DNA of 64,000 nt from Ornithinibacillus sp. 4-3 (lineage in GTDB: Bacteria > Bacillota > Bacilli > Bacillales > Amphibacillaceae). Positions within the stretch are counted from its first letter, which is position 1. Every line of letters starts with the position of its first letter. The position numbers were made by a program, and so were the translations under genes. Shown piece by piece: positions 43,063-50,791 of the stretch. The notes below the pieces were generated by a model. The model was not told the DNA's origin and made no database searches. It saw only the letters and a list, made by a program, of their open reading frames with translations. The stretch covers positions 2,824,001 to 2,888,000 of the forward strand of contig NZ_CP162599.1 in NCBI RefSeq assembly GCF_040958695.1, given 5' to 3'.

Positions 43063-46059
43063 ATGATGTCTTTAAAATTACAATTTAACCCAGAACTCGA
43101 GTACCAACAAGATGCAATTAATGCAGTTGTTGACTTGTTTAAAGGACAAACACCAAAAGAAGCGAATTTTACGGTTGCGCCTGTATCTGCTCAAATGACA
43201 CTTGGGGAATCAGGTATCGGGATTGGAAACAAATTAGAGTTAACGAATGGAGAACTGTTAGAAAACCTAAAGGAAGTGCAAGAAAGAAATGGGCTTCCAC
43301 AGAGTGAAGCTTTAGAAGATAACCCCTATTTAGAATTTGAAGTTGATATGGAAACAGGTACAGGGAAAACATATGTATTTATTCGAACGATGATGGAATT
43401 GAATAAAAAATACGGATTTAAAAAGTTCGTCATTGTTGTACCAAGTTTAGCAATTAAAGAGGGAATTCATCATAGTTTAAAAACAACGAAATCACATATG
43501 AACGCTCTGTATTCCAATGAAGTGTATGATTATTTTGTATATGATAGTGATCATTTAGATCAAATTAATAGTTTCGCTACAGCAGATCATATATCCATTA
43601 TGATTATTAACATTCAAGCCTTTAATCGTAGTTTTGGGAATACAGAAACCTTAAACAAGGCAAATATTATTCACCGTGCTAATGACAGAGGACCTGAAGG
43701 TAGGGCACCAATTGAACTTATTCAAGAAACAAATCCAATTGTTATTATTGATGAACCCCAAAGCACAGCGAATACGAAGAAATCTAGAGAAGCTATTGCT
43801 AGCTTAAATCCAATGTGCTGCATCAAATACTCTGCCACGCATATTAAACCAAAGAATGTTGTATATCGATTAAACGCTGTCGATGCTCATGATTTACAAC
43901 TCGTTAAACAAATTGAGGTTATTAGCTTTGAAGAAGAAGATAACTATGAAGATGCATATATTCGTTTAATTAAGACAGGTAATCCTAAATCTGGCATTTA
44001 TGCTGATGTTGAGATTGATAAAAAGTTTAATTCAGGAATTAGAAGAACAACAATACGTATTAAAGATGGCAGTGACTTGTATGAACTATCTGGAAATCGA
44101 GACGTCTATAGTGGATTCCAAGTGGCTGAAATAGACGCAGATAAAAATATCGTGAAATTTACTGCTAGACCAAATATTCTTTCCCTAGATAATCATATTG
44201 GTGGTATTGATGAAAATATCTATAAACGCTTGCAGATTGAATCCACTATACGAGCACATTTGGATAAAGAACTCGTATTAAATAAACGTGGCATAAAAGT
44301 ACTTTCTTTATTTTTCCTCGATCGTGTAGATAACTATCGAATCTATAATGACGATGGAACTTATAATAAAGGTAAATATGCCATCCTGTTTGAAGAGTTA
44401 TTTCAAAAAATCATTATGGAAGATGATTACAAAAAATTAAGGGAAAATATAGATGACATCGATCAATACACACAAGAAGTTCATCATGGCTATTTTTCTC
44501 AAGATAAAGCAGGGAGAAAAGACGTTAAGTTTGTTGAGACAAGTACAGGGAATTCAGCAAGTGATGATTATGCCTATGAACTGATTATGAAAGATAAAGA
44601 AAGGCTTTTATCGTTCGACACGAATTTGAAGTTTATTTTCTCTCATTCTGCTTTAAGAGAAGGTTGGGATAACCCGAACGTTTTCCAAATTTGTACCCTA
44701 AATGAAACGTATAGTGATATAAAGAAAAGACAAGAGATTGGTAGAGGCTTAAGATTAGCCGTTAATCAAGATGGGGAAAGACAACACGGATTTGATATCA
44801 ATACACTAACCGTTATCGCTAACGAGTCCTATGATGTATTTTGTAACACATTACAAAAAGAATATGAAGATGATGCTGGGATTAGGTTTGGTTACATTGA
44901 AGAGCATTCGTTTGCGAATATTATCATTGTAAAAGACAATCAAGAGGAACGGTTAGGAATTGAAGCATCAAAAGCAATCGTTCAAAGTTTTAAAGAACGA
45001 GAATACATCGCAAAAGATGGAAAGGTTCTAGAGAAATTAAAGAAAGCACTAGATCATAATCTATTAGAAGTTCCAATTGAATATGCAGATCATAAAGAGA
45101 AAATCATTGCACGAACAAAGAAAACAATTGAAGGAGTTAAAATCAAAAAGGCAAAAGAAAAGGAAGATGTTACGCTTAATAAAGAACGATTTTTAAGTCC
45201 TGAGTTTAAAGAGCTATGGGATAAAATTAAATATAAAACAGTTTATCAAGTAGATTTTTCATCGAAAGAATTAATTGAAAAATGTTTAGTTGAAATTGAA
45301 AAAACATTAACGAAAACACAACGGAGGATTTCACAACTGAATGCTCTTGTTGGGATTAAACAAGGTGGAATCGTCGCTAAGGAAACGGGTAGTGGGCGAG
45401 AGTATAGTCTTAACAAGGTAGAACTAGAGAAGCTACCTGATGTTGTTACTAACTTACAAAATGCAACAGACTTAACGAGAAGAACTATAATCGATATTTT
45501 AATTCGTAGTAACACGTTAGATGCCTTTGAATTGAACCCGCAAATTTACATGCAGGAAATGGCAGATATTATTAACTCTGTGAAAGAAAACTTTATTGTT
45601 GATGGAATTAAATATTCGAAAGCAAGAAACAAAAGTTACTATGCACAGGAGTTATTCGAAGACGAGGAAATATCTGGTTACCTAAATGATAATTTATTAA
45701 CGAGTGAAAAAGGTGTCTATGATTATGTAGTGTATGATAGTACGGTAGAAAGAGAATTTGCAGAGAAGCTAGAAACAAATAAAGATGTCTTGGTCTATGT
45801 AAAGCTACCTAGTTGGTTTAAAATCCCAACACCCCTTGGCAGTTACAATCCAGACTGGGCTATTTTAATTAATGATGCTGGAAAAGAGAAATTCTACTTT
45901 GTAACAGAAACGAAGAGTACCTTACGCCGAGCAGGATATCGAACAGCTGAGGAAAAGAAAATAGATTGTGGAATTGAACATTTTAAAGCTGTCGGGGAGG
46001 ACGTTAAATATATAGTCGCAACAACTTTTGATGATGTTTTAAACAAAGTTAATAGTTAG
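43063..46059 (+). CDS. Type III restriction endonuclease subunit Res
   Basis: A 998-residue superfamily 2 ATPase-nuclease. Walker A METGTGKTYVF (about 97-107), IVIIDEPQSTANT (motif II, DEPQ), the SATH segment (motif III), SHSALREGWDNPNVFQICTL and the motif VI region QEIGRGLRLAVNQDG. The C-terminal PD-(D/E)xK nuclease shows as NPDWAILINDAGKEKFYFVTETKST. Length and domain order are those of EcoP15I-type Res. ATG 43063 or 43066, after AAAGGAT. Only 10 bases separate it from mod2. It cleaves DNA after ATP-driven communication between two Mod-bound sites. All key motifs are intact. Confidence 0.93.
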   Translation: MMSLKLQFNPELEYQQDAINAVVDLFKGQTPKEANFTVAPVSAQMTLGESGIGIGNKLELTNGELLENLKEVQERNGLPQSEALEDNPYLEFEVDMETGTGKTYVFIRTMMELNKKYGFKKFVIVVPSLAIKEGIHHSLKTTKSHMNALYSNEVYDYFVYDSDHLDQINSFATADHISIMIINIQAFNRSFGNTETLNKANIIHRANDRGPEGRAPIELIQETNPIVIIDEPQSTANTKKSREAIASLNPMCCIKYSATHIKPKNVVYRLNAVDAHDLQLVKQIEVISFEEEDNYEDAYIRLIKTGNPKSGIYADVEIDKKFNSGIRRTTIRIKDGSDLYELSGNRDVYSGFQVAEIDADKNIVKFTARPNILSLDNHIGGIDENIYKRLQIESTIRAHLDKELVLNKRGIKVLSLFFLDRVDNYRIYNDDGTYNKGKYAILFEELFQKIIMEDDYKKLRENIDDIDQYTQEVHHGYFSQDKAGRKDVKFVETSTGNSASDDYAYELIMKDKERLLSFDTNLKFIFSHSALREGWDNPNVFQICTLNETYSDIKKRQEIGRGLRLAVNQDGERQHGFDINTLTVIANESYDVFCNTLQKEYEDDAGIRFGYIEEHSFANIIIVKDNQEERLGIEASKAIVQSFKEREYIAKDGKVLEKLKKALDHNLLEVPIEYADHKEKIIARTKKTIEGVKIKKAKEKEDVTLNKERFLSPEFKELWDKIKYKTVYQVDFSSKELIEKCLVEIEKTLTKTQRRISQLNALVGIKQGGIVAKETGSGREYSLNKVELEKLPDVVTNLQNATDLTRRTIIDILIRSNTLDAFELNPQIYMQEMADIINSVKENFIVDGIKYSKARNKSYYAQELFEDEEISGYLNDNLLTSEKGVYDYVVYDSTVEREFAEKLETNKDVLVYVKLPSWFKIPTPLGSYNPDWAILINDAGKEKFYFVTETKSTLRRAGYRTAEEKKIDCGIEHFKAVGEDVKYIVATTFDDVLNKVNS

Positions 46060-46082
46060 TAAAGAATAGTTTTATATATAGG

Positions 46083-46127
46083 AAAAGTCGAGTCATATAG
46101 GTATTTTTGACGAAATGCTCGACTTTT
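46083..46127 (+). terminator. Terminator after res
   Basis: AAAAGTCGAG and CTCGACTTTT form a perfect stem with a 25-base loop, followed by TCTCTATGCTTTTTT. Confidence 0.75.
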
Positions 46128-46165
46128 CTCTATGCTTTTTTAAAATCAGTTTAGCCTACTTCTGA

Positions 46166-46176
46166 AAAAAACCTCA
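46166..46176 (-). repeat. Right terminal inverted repeat of the element
   Basis: Read inward on the minus strand it is TGAGGTTTTTT, the inverse partner of 24652-24662, one base past the rlmH stop codon. Confidence 0.6.
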
Positions 46177-46177
46177 T

Positions 46178-46198
46178 TTACTTGTGATAAGGTTCCCC
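46178..46198 (-). repeat. Right attachment site (attR) within the rlmH 3' end
   Basis: Minus strand GGG GAA CCT TAT CAC AAG TAA encodes the last residues G-E-P-Y-H-K and stop of RlmH and matches attL at 17 of 21 bases. In staphylococci the same codons of rlmH (orfX) are the SCC target. Confidence 0.8.
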
Positions 46199-46657
46199 CC
46201 TATTAATCCGAAACCCGCGATAAACCTGCTCCAATAACACCATCCGCATTAACTGATGAGGAAATGTCATTTTCGAAAAAGACAGCGCATAATTACTTCG
46301 CTTCACAACTTCCTCACTCAACCCTAATGATCCACCAATAACAAAAACAACCTTACTTTTCCCATATGTCGCAAGCTCGTCCATCTTGGCTGCTAGTTCT
46401 TCTGATGTCAGCATCTTTCCGTTGATTTCTAATGTAATAACATACGCATCTTGGCTGATATGAGCTAAGATGCGTTCGCCTTCTTTTCTTTTTACTTGTT
46501 GTTCTTCTGCGGGGCTCATTGTTTCGGGTGCTTTTTCGTCAGGCACTTCGACAATGTTCACTTTTGCGTATGTTCTTAGGCGTTTTAGGTATTCATCGAT
46601 GCCTTGTTTTAGGTATTTTTCTTTAATTTTTCCGACAGCTACAATGGTAATATTCAT
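46178..46657 (-). CDS. rlmH: 23S rRNA pseudouridine-1915 N3-methyltransferase RlmH
   Basis: A 159-residue SPOUT methyltransferase of normal length. It starts [20 protein letters not shown], has the knot motif [14 protein letters not shown], and ends [20 protein letters not shown] then [14 protein letters not shown]. It methylates pseudouridine 1915 of 23S rRNA in assembled ribosomes. The gene is intact despite the insertion, because the crossover restores the last codons. It is the conserved SCC target (orfX) of staphylococci, and in Bacillales it lies near the replication origin. Confidence 0.97.
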   Translation of the reverse strand: MNITIVAVGKIKEKYLKQGIDEYLKRLRTYAKVNIVEVPDEKAPETMSPAEEQQVKRKEGERILAHISQDAYVITLEINGKMLTSEELAAKMDELATYGKSKVVFVIGGSLGLSEEVVKRSNYALSFSKMTFPHQLMRMVLLEQVYRGFRINRGEPYHK

Positions 46658-46723
46658 ATTATTCTTCTTCCTTCTACTTTATTTCCCAGGGAATATTTCT
46701 ATTTCTCCAATGATTCGTCATGA

Positions 46724-47362
46724 TCATGGTAATAATGTCATAACAGAGAAGAAATGTGCTGCTGATCCACCGACAACAAACAGGTGCCAAATGGCATGAT
46801 GGAAGCGAAATCCACGCCAAACATAGAATACAGCTCCAACGGAATATAATAATCCGCCAATAACTAACAACACAAGTCCCGGTGTAGACATGCCAGCAAC
46901 GAGTGGTTTCCATGCAAAGACGATTAACCAACCCATCGCAACATATAACAATGTCGAAGCAAGTACAAACCTTTTTGTGAAAAAGGATTTAAATATAATT
47001 CCGGCTAAGGTAAGTCCCCAAACAATTCCAAATAGGGTCCAGCCTACTGTTCCTTTAATTGCCAGGAGTAAGAATGGTGTGTATGATCCTGCGATAAATA
47101 AATAGATCGAGGAATGATCGAGTATTTCAAATATGTCTTTTGCTTTTCCCTCTGGAAAGCTATGGACTAAGGTGGAGCAAGTGTATAAAATTAGCATGGT
47201 TGCTCCAAATATGGTGAATGTTACGATATGCCAAGCATTTCCTTCGTATGAGGAATAGACTACTAATACGGCCAGTGCTGCTATACTTGAAATTGCACCG
47301 ATTCCATGGATAATTGCGTTTGCGATTTCTTCACCTTTTGAAAATATATGTGTATTCGCCAT
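46724..47362 (-). CDS. trhA: Hemolysin III family membrane protein (PAQR/TrhA)
   Basis: A 212-residue protein with seven predicted membrane helices. The PAQR motif residues are present: EIANAIIHGIGAI near the start, STLVHSFPEGKAKDIFEILD with SIYLFIAGSYTPF, and HHAIWHLFVVGGSAAHFFSV at the end; the His, Ser and Asp positions bind zinc in PAQR receptors. In Bacillales the family is linked to membrane fluidity and was historically called hemolysin III. Independent unit between rlmH and the carboxypeptidase gene. An AGAGGTGTACC site precedes the ATG. Confidence 0.92.
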   Translation of the reverse strand: MANTHIFSKGEEIANAIIHGIGAISSIAALAVLVVYSSYEGNAWHIVTFTIFGATMLILYTCSTLVHSFPEGKAKDIFEILDHSSIYLFIAGSYTPFLLLAIKGTVGWTLFGIVWGLTLAGIIFKSFFTKRFVLASTLLYVAMGWLIVFAWKPLVAGMSTPGLVLLVIGGLLYSVGAVFYVWRGFRFHHAIWHLFVVGGSAAHFFSVMTLLP

Positions 47363-47388
47363 TGGTACACCTCTTTTATCATATTAAT

Positions 47389-48912
47389 CTAGAGTTCTTC
47401 AACAAGTAACAGCATAATTTCGTCAACGACACGTGGGATATAGCCTTCAATGTAATTGTTGATCATTACTGAAAAGATATATTCTTCTCCACTAGCTCCG
47501 GTAAAGAAGCCGGATAATGTGTTAACACCGGTTAAAGATCCTGTTTTCGCTTTAACGTTTCCTTTTAACGGCTCTTCTTTCATACGATGTGCTAAGGTTC
47601 CTCCTATTTCTTTAGCGTCTTCTCCTGCTACAGGCTGGGATGCTTCAAAGATTGGAAACCATTCTTTTTCTTGTGCTTCATATAATAGCTTTGTCAATTT
47701 ATCTGCTGGTATGAGTGTTTTATGGGACATGCCTGATCCGTCACGTAACAGAATTTGCGACATATCTAATTCGAATGCTTCCTCTAATGTTGTATTCACA
47801 ACCTCTAAGCCTTGTTCCCAGCTTCCTTCATCATGAATAAGTTTGCCCATTTCTTTTACAAAAATTTCTCCAAGTGTGTTATTACTGTTTTTCATAAATG
47901 GCATCATCAAATCAGCTAATGGTGGCGAGTTTCTAGTTAGTATTACTGTTGCATCTTCATTTGTGACGCCAACCTTTGCCTCTCCATCCATCTCAATTCC
48001 TTCGTCTTTTAATATTTGCTTAAAGACATGGAGTGTGTAGTTCGTTGGCTCCCATACAGAGCGCCAAAAGGCAATATGCTGATTCTCATTAATAGATCCT
48101 TCAATGATGATCTTGTTTGTCCCATGTTCTCGGTCAATTGTTATTCCTTCTACTTCAGATCCACTTGCTACTGTTGCGTTATTTTCAATTTTTACGTAGT
48201 CATTTTCTGGATTCAGTGTAATTGTCGGAGCCTCACCAATGGGACGATCGCCTCCAACATATATTTGTACAGTTCCTGCATCATAATCTTCATTTGGTGA
48301 TAGGGATAATGCAGAAATTGCTGATCCAGTGTAATTATATTCATCTGACCAGTTTAAATCCTGTGAATAGCGAACATCATCATACCAGGAATCATCTGCA
48401 ATCACATCACCTGTAATTTTTTCAATTCCTTCTGCTTTCAATTGGCTTGCAATTTCAGTGAGCTCCTCTGCGGTTAATGTTGGATCGCCTTTTCCTTGGA
48501 TATATAAATTTCCATCTAGTATTCCATTTTCAATACTTCCATCTGTTAAAAAATCTGTGGAAAATTCATATTCAGGTCCTAGTACTTCTAGTGCCACTGC
48601 GCCGGTAATAATTTTCATATTGGATGCAGGGTGCAAATTCATTGTCCCTAAATGATCAAAAACAACAGATGCATCTGATGCTTTACGTACATGAACACTA
48701 GTAATTGCGCCATCTAAAAGTTCTGTTTTTAAAATTTCTGCTAAGCTTTCTTCGATTTCTTTCTTATCTATCTTTTCGTCTTTATTTTCTGTTTCATCCT
48801 GAGCATTATTTTGAGTTGGATCAATCATTGCGATTAGCACAAGAAAGCCAAATGCAACCATAAACCCAATAAAAAATGTTTGGCGCAGTGTCATTCGCAT
48901 CATTTGCTGCAT
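47389..48912 (-). CDS. dacB: D-alanyl-D-alanine carboxypeptidase/endopeptidase (S13, PBP4 type)
   Basis: A 507-residue class C penicillin-binding protein (DacB/DacC type) with an N-terminal signal anchor (about 12-30). The active-site triad motifs are SNMK (in HPASNMKIITG, nucleophile Ser), SNN (in MKNSNNTLGEIF) and KTG (in VKAKTGSLTGVNTLSGFFTG). A large insertion domain lies between the first two, as in the S13 family. It trims or cleaves peptidoglycan stem peptides outside the membrane. The ATG at 48912 is close to GGAGAAAGG, and Met4 or Met5 could be the true start. Not obviously in an operon. Confidence 0.9.
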   Translation of the reverse strand: MQQMMRMTLRQTFFIGFMVAFGFLVLIAMIDPTQNNAQDETENKDEKIDKKEIEESLAEILKTELLDGAITSVHVRKASDASVVFDHLGTMNLHPASNMKIITGAVALEVLGPEYEFSTDFLTDGSIENGILDGNLYIQGKGDPTLTAEELTEIASQLKAEGIEKITGDVIADDSWYDDVRYSQDLNWSDEYNYTGSAISALSLSPNEDYDAGTVQIYVGGDRPIGEAPTITLNPENDYVKIENNATVASGSEVEGITIDREHGTNKIIIEGSINENQHIAFWRSVWEPTNYTLHVFKQILKDEGIEMDGEAKVGVTNEDATVILTRNSPPLADLMMPFMKNSNNTLGEIFVKEMGKLIHDEGSWEQGLEVVNTTLEEAFELDMSQILLRDGSGMSHKTLIPADKLTKLLYEAQEKEWFPIFEASQPVAGEDAKEIGGTLAHRMKEEPLKGNVKAKTGSLTGVNTLSGFFTGASGEEYIFSVMINNYIEGYIPRVVDEIMLLLVEEL

Positions 48913-49101
48913 CCTTTCTCCATCATTATTTCTTTATTCTATTATACCGTTAATATGGAAAACTGCATCTCCTTTGCAAAATTAAACTTCCCTTTTTCCT
49001 TTGGCAATCCATGCTTTTCAATTGTTTTAAATTTTCCGAAGAATTGTTTTCATAGTTATTGTATAATCATAATAAACATTAAAAGAAGGGAGCAAGCCAT
49101 C

Positions 49102-49137
49102 ATGCATTTCAATGGACAATTTGCTACTTTACAATAA
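49102..49137 (+). CDS. Possible 11-residue leader peptide
   Basis: AAGGGAG precedes ATG 49102 and the frame MHFNGQFATLQ ends 24 bases before the transporter start. It could be a translated leader affecting the transporter gene, or chance. Confidence 0.25.
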   Translation: MHFNGQFATLQ

Positions 49138-49160
49138 ATGTCGTGGGGGGTAATAACATA

Positions 49161-50459
49161 ATGAGTCAAACAGGCTCAGTGAGAGTAGTCTCAGAAAAGG
49201 AAAAGAGAAAAGCTCTGTTTGCAAGTTTTATTGGAAGTGCCATTGAGTGGTACGATTTCTTTATCTATGGAACGGCTGTAGCACTTGTTTTCAATGAAAT
49301 CTTTTTCCCAAGCTTTGATCCTTTTGTCGGTTTACTTCTATCTTATGTTACTTTTTCTGTTACCTTTTTTATTCGCCCACTAGGTGGGGCTGTTTTTGGA
49401 CATATTGGTGATAAGGTTGGTAGGAAAACTTCTCTTGTTTTGACACTTGTCTTAATGGGTGGGGCTACATTTCTTATCGGGATATTACCAGATTACAACA
49501 CGATCGGGATTGTTGCACCAATTCTCCTTTTACTGTTTCGTTGTGTACAAGGAATTGGTATTGGTGGGGAATGGAGTGGTGCCATGCTGCTTGCAGTGGA
49601 ATATTCGGAGGATAAAAAACGAGGATTCTTCGGAAGTATTCCCCAGCTTGGTGTTCCAGTTGGTTTAGTGTTAGGGACCATTACATTTTCCTTGCTAACC
49701 ATGCTTCCAGAAGCTTCTTTTCTTGCTTGGGGTTGGCGAATTCCATTTATTTTAAGTGCGGTTCTCGTACTCATTGCTTTATGGATTCGATCTACACTTG
49801 ATGAAACACCGATTTTCCAAGAAGCGCGTGAGCAAGGTACGATTAAAAAAGCACCGATTCTTGAAACGCTTCGCAATCATTGGAAAATGGTATTAGTTGG
49901 TGTAGCACTTGTTGCCGGTACTACTTGTCCTTTTTATATATTCTCTAATTTCTCCATCGCCTACTCTACAAATTATCTAGGAATAGATCGCTCGTTTATT
50001 TTAAATGCGATCACTATCGCAACGATCATTACAATGTTCACTATCCCTCTTTTTGGAAAGATTTCAGATCGCATTGGTAGAAAAACAATTTATCTCAGCT
50101 GTTTACTTAGTATTTTAGTTTTTGCTGTTCCTTACTTTTACTTTATGAGTCTAGCTTCCGGTACAGCGATTGTGATTGCTACGATTGTCGGATTTATTCT
50201 TTGGTCTGTTGGCTGGTCGATTCAAGGAACAATGTATGCGGAAATGTTTAGTACCGATGTGCGCTATACAGGAATGACGCTAGGCTATCAGCTTGGTGCT
50301 GCCATTGCGGGCGGTTCTGCGCCGATTATCGCCTTGTTACTCCTGGATAAATACGAAACATGGGTTCCATTGTCCTTGATCATTATTATTGCCACAGTAC
50401 TTTCCCTAGTAGCCCTTTACTACTTCCGTGTATCTAAAGATATGCAAACAGAAGGATAG
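49161..50459 (+). CDS. MFS transporter, metabolite:H+ symporter (MHS) family
   Basis: A 432-residue, 12-helix carrier. MHS hallmarks are the opening FIGSAIEWYDFFIYGTAVAL, the loop GHIGDKVGRKTSLVLTLVLM and FRCVQGIGIGGEWSGAMLLA. Relatives (ShiA, ProP, KgtP, CitA) import carboxylates, shikimate or betaines with protons. ATG 49161 follows GGGGGG; an upstream GTG at 49143 is less likely. The amidase pair downstream suggests that the imported compound is an amide or its acid, though a 146-base gap with a repeat separates them. Confidence 0.9.
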   Translation: MSQTGSVRVVSEKEKRKALFASFIGSAIEWYDFFIYGTAVALVFNEIFFPSFDPFVGLLLSYVTFSVTFFIRPLGGAVFGHIGDKVGRKTSLVLTLVLMGGATFLIGILPDYNTIGIVAPILLLLFRCVQGIGIGGEWSGAMLLAVEYSEDKKRGFFGSIPQLGVPVGLVLGTITFSLLTMLPEASFLAWGWRIPFILSAVLVLIALWIRSTLDETPIFQEAREQGTIKKAPILETLRNHWKMVLVGVALVAGTTCPFYIFSNFSIAYSTNYLGIDRSFILNAITIATIITMFTIPLFGKISDRIGRKTIYLSCLLSILVFAVPYFYFMSLASGTAIVIATIVGFILWSVGWSIQGTMYAEMFSTDVRYTGMTLGYQLGAAIAGGSAPIIALLLLDKYETWVPLSLIIIIATVLSLVALYYFRVSKDMQTEG

Positions 50460-50518
50460 AAATTTTTTCACAGATTTAAGTAAGAAAGTTTTCTAGTAGA
50501 TTATTATATATAAGCGGA

Positions 50519-50559
50519 GGAAATATACGTACTCCTACGGGAAAGCGACGTATATTTCC
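50519..50559. repeat. Dispersed palindromic repeat of Bacillaceae type
   Basis: GGAAATATACGT and ACGTATATTTCC are perfect arms around CTCCTACGGGAAAGCG, within a longer GCGGAGG...CCGAAGCGG frame. There is no T-run. The arrangement resembles intergenic repeats common in Oceanobacillus/Virgibacillus-like genomes, from general recollection only. Confidence 0.6.
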
Positions 50560-50605
50560 GAAGCGGTTCTTTAGTCTCCTCAAAAAAACAGAAAGGATGA
50601 ATTCC

Positions 50606-50791
50606 ATGAAGAAAAAGATAAAACAAATATTAGAAGAAAAAGGTTTAACGGTCTCTAATCAAGAATGTGAGATCATTGCACATCGCTTGAAATATGTTGA
50701 TTCCTTAAGGAAAAACATACATAAAGCAAACTTACAAGAAATCCCAATGGCATTACAATATCAAGCAGGAGATGATGAGAAAAATGAATAA
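50606..50791 (+). CDS. Small AtzG/GatC-like amidase partner protein
   Basis: About 61 residues. A helical body (LEEKGLTVSNQECEIIAHRL) is followed by IHKANLQEIPMALQYQAGDD, resembling the C-terminal belt of GatC and AtzG proteins, which wrap around and stabilise their amidases. The stop codon overlaps the amidase start region, so coupled translation is likely. Met4 at 50606 is preferred to 50597 because of the spacing from AAAGG. Homology is weak at this length; the argument rests on pattern and position. Confidence 0.6.
   Translation: MKKKIKQILEEKGLTVSNQECEIIAHRLKYVDSLRKNIHKANLQEIPMALQYQAGDDEKNE

Larger units (their letters stand above)
24617..46198. mobile_element. SCC-like (staphylococcal-cassette-chromosome-like) element integrated in the 3' end of rlmH
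   Basis: The right boundary is the last 21 bases of rlmH. A related 21-base copy (17 of 21 identical, also encoding GEPYHK-stop) lies at 24617-24637 in the same direction, as expected for serine-recombinase integration. Inverted TGAGGTTTTTT repeats lie just inside both ends. Contents: HEPN-type cargo, a DUF960 protein and small genes, RadC-like protein, CcrC-like recombinase, D5-like helicase, small acidic protein, family A polymerase, one unknown gene, and a type III restriction-modification island. There are no conjugation, capsid or resistance genes. Site, gene families and gene order match the SCC group known from staphylococci. Confidence 0.85.

Noticed and set aside
24617..46198. Element considered as prophage or integrative conjugative element
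   Set aside because: No capsid, tail, lysis, relaxase or type IV secretion genes. Insertion site and core genes fit SCC.
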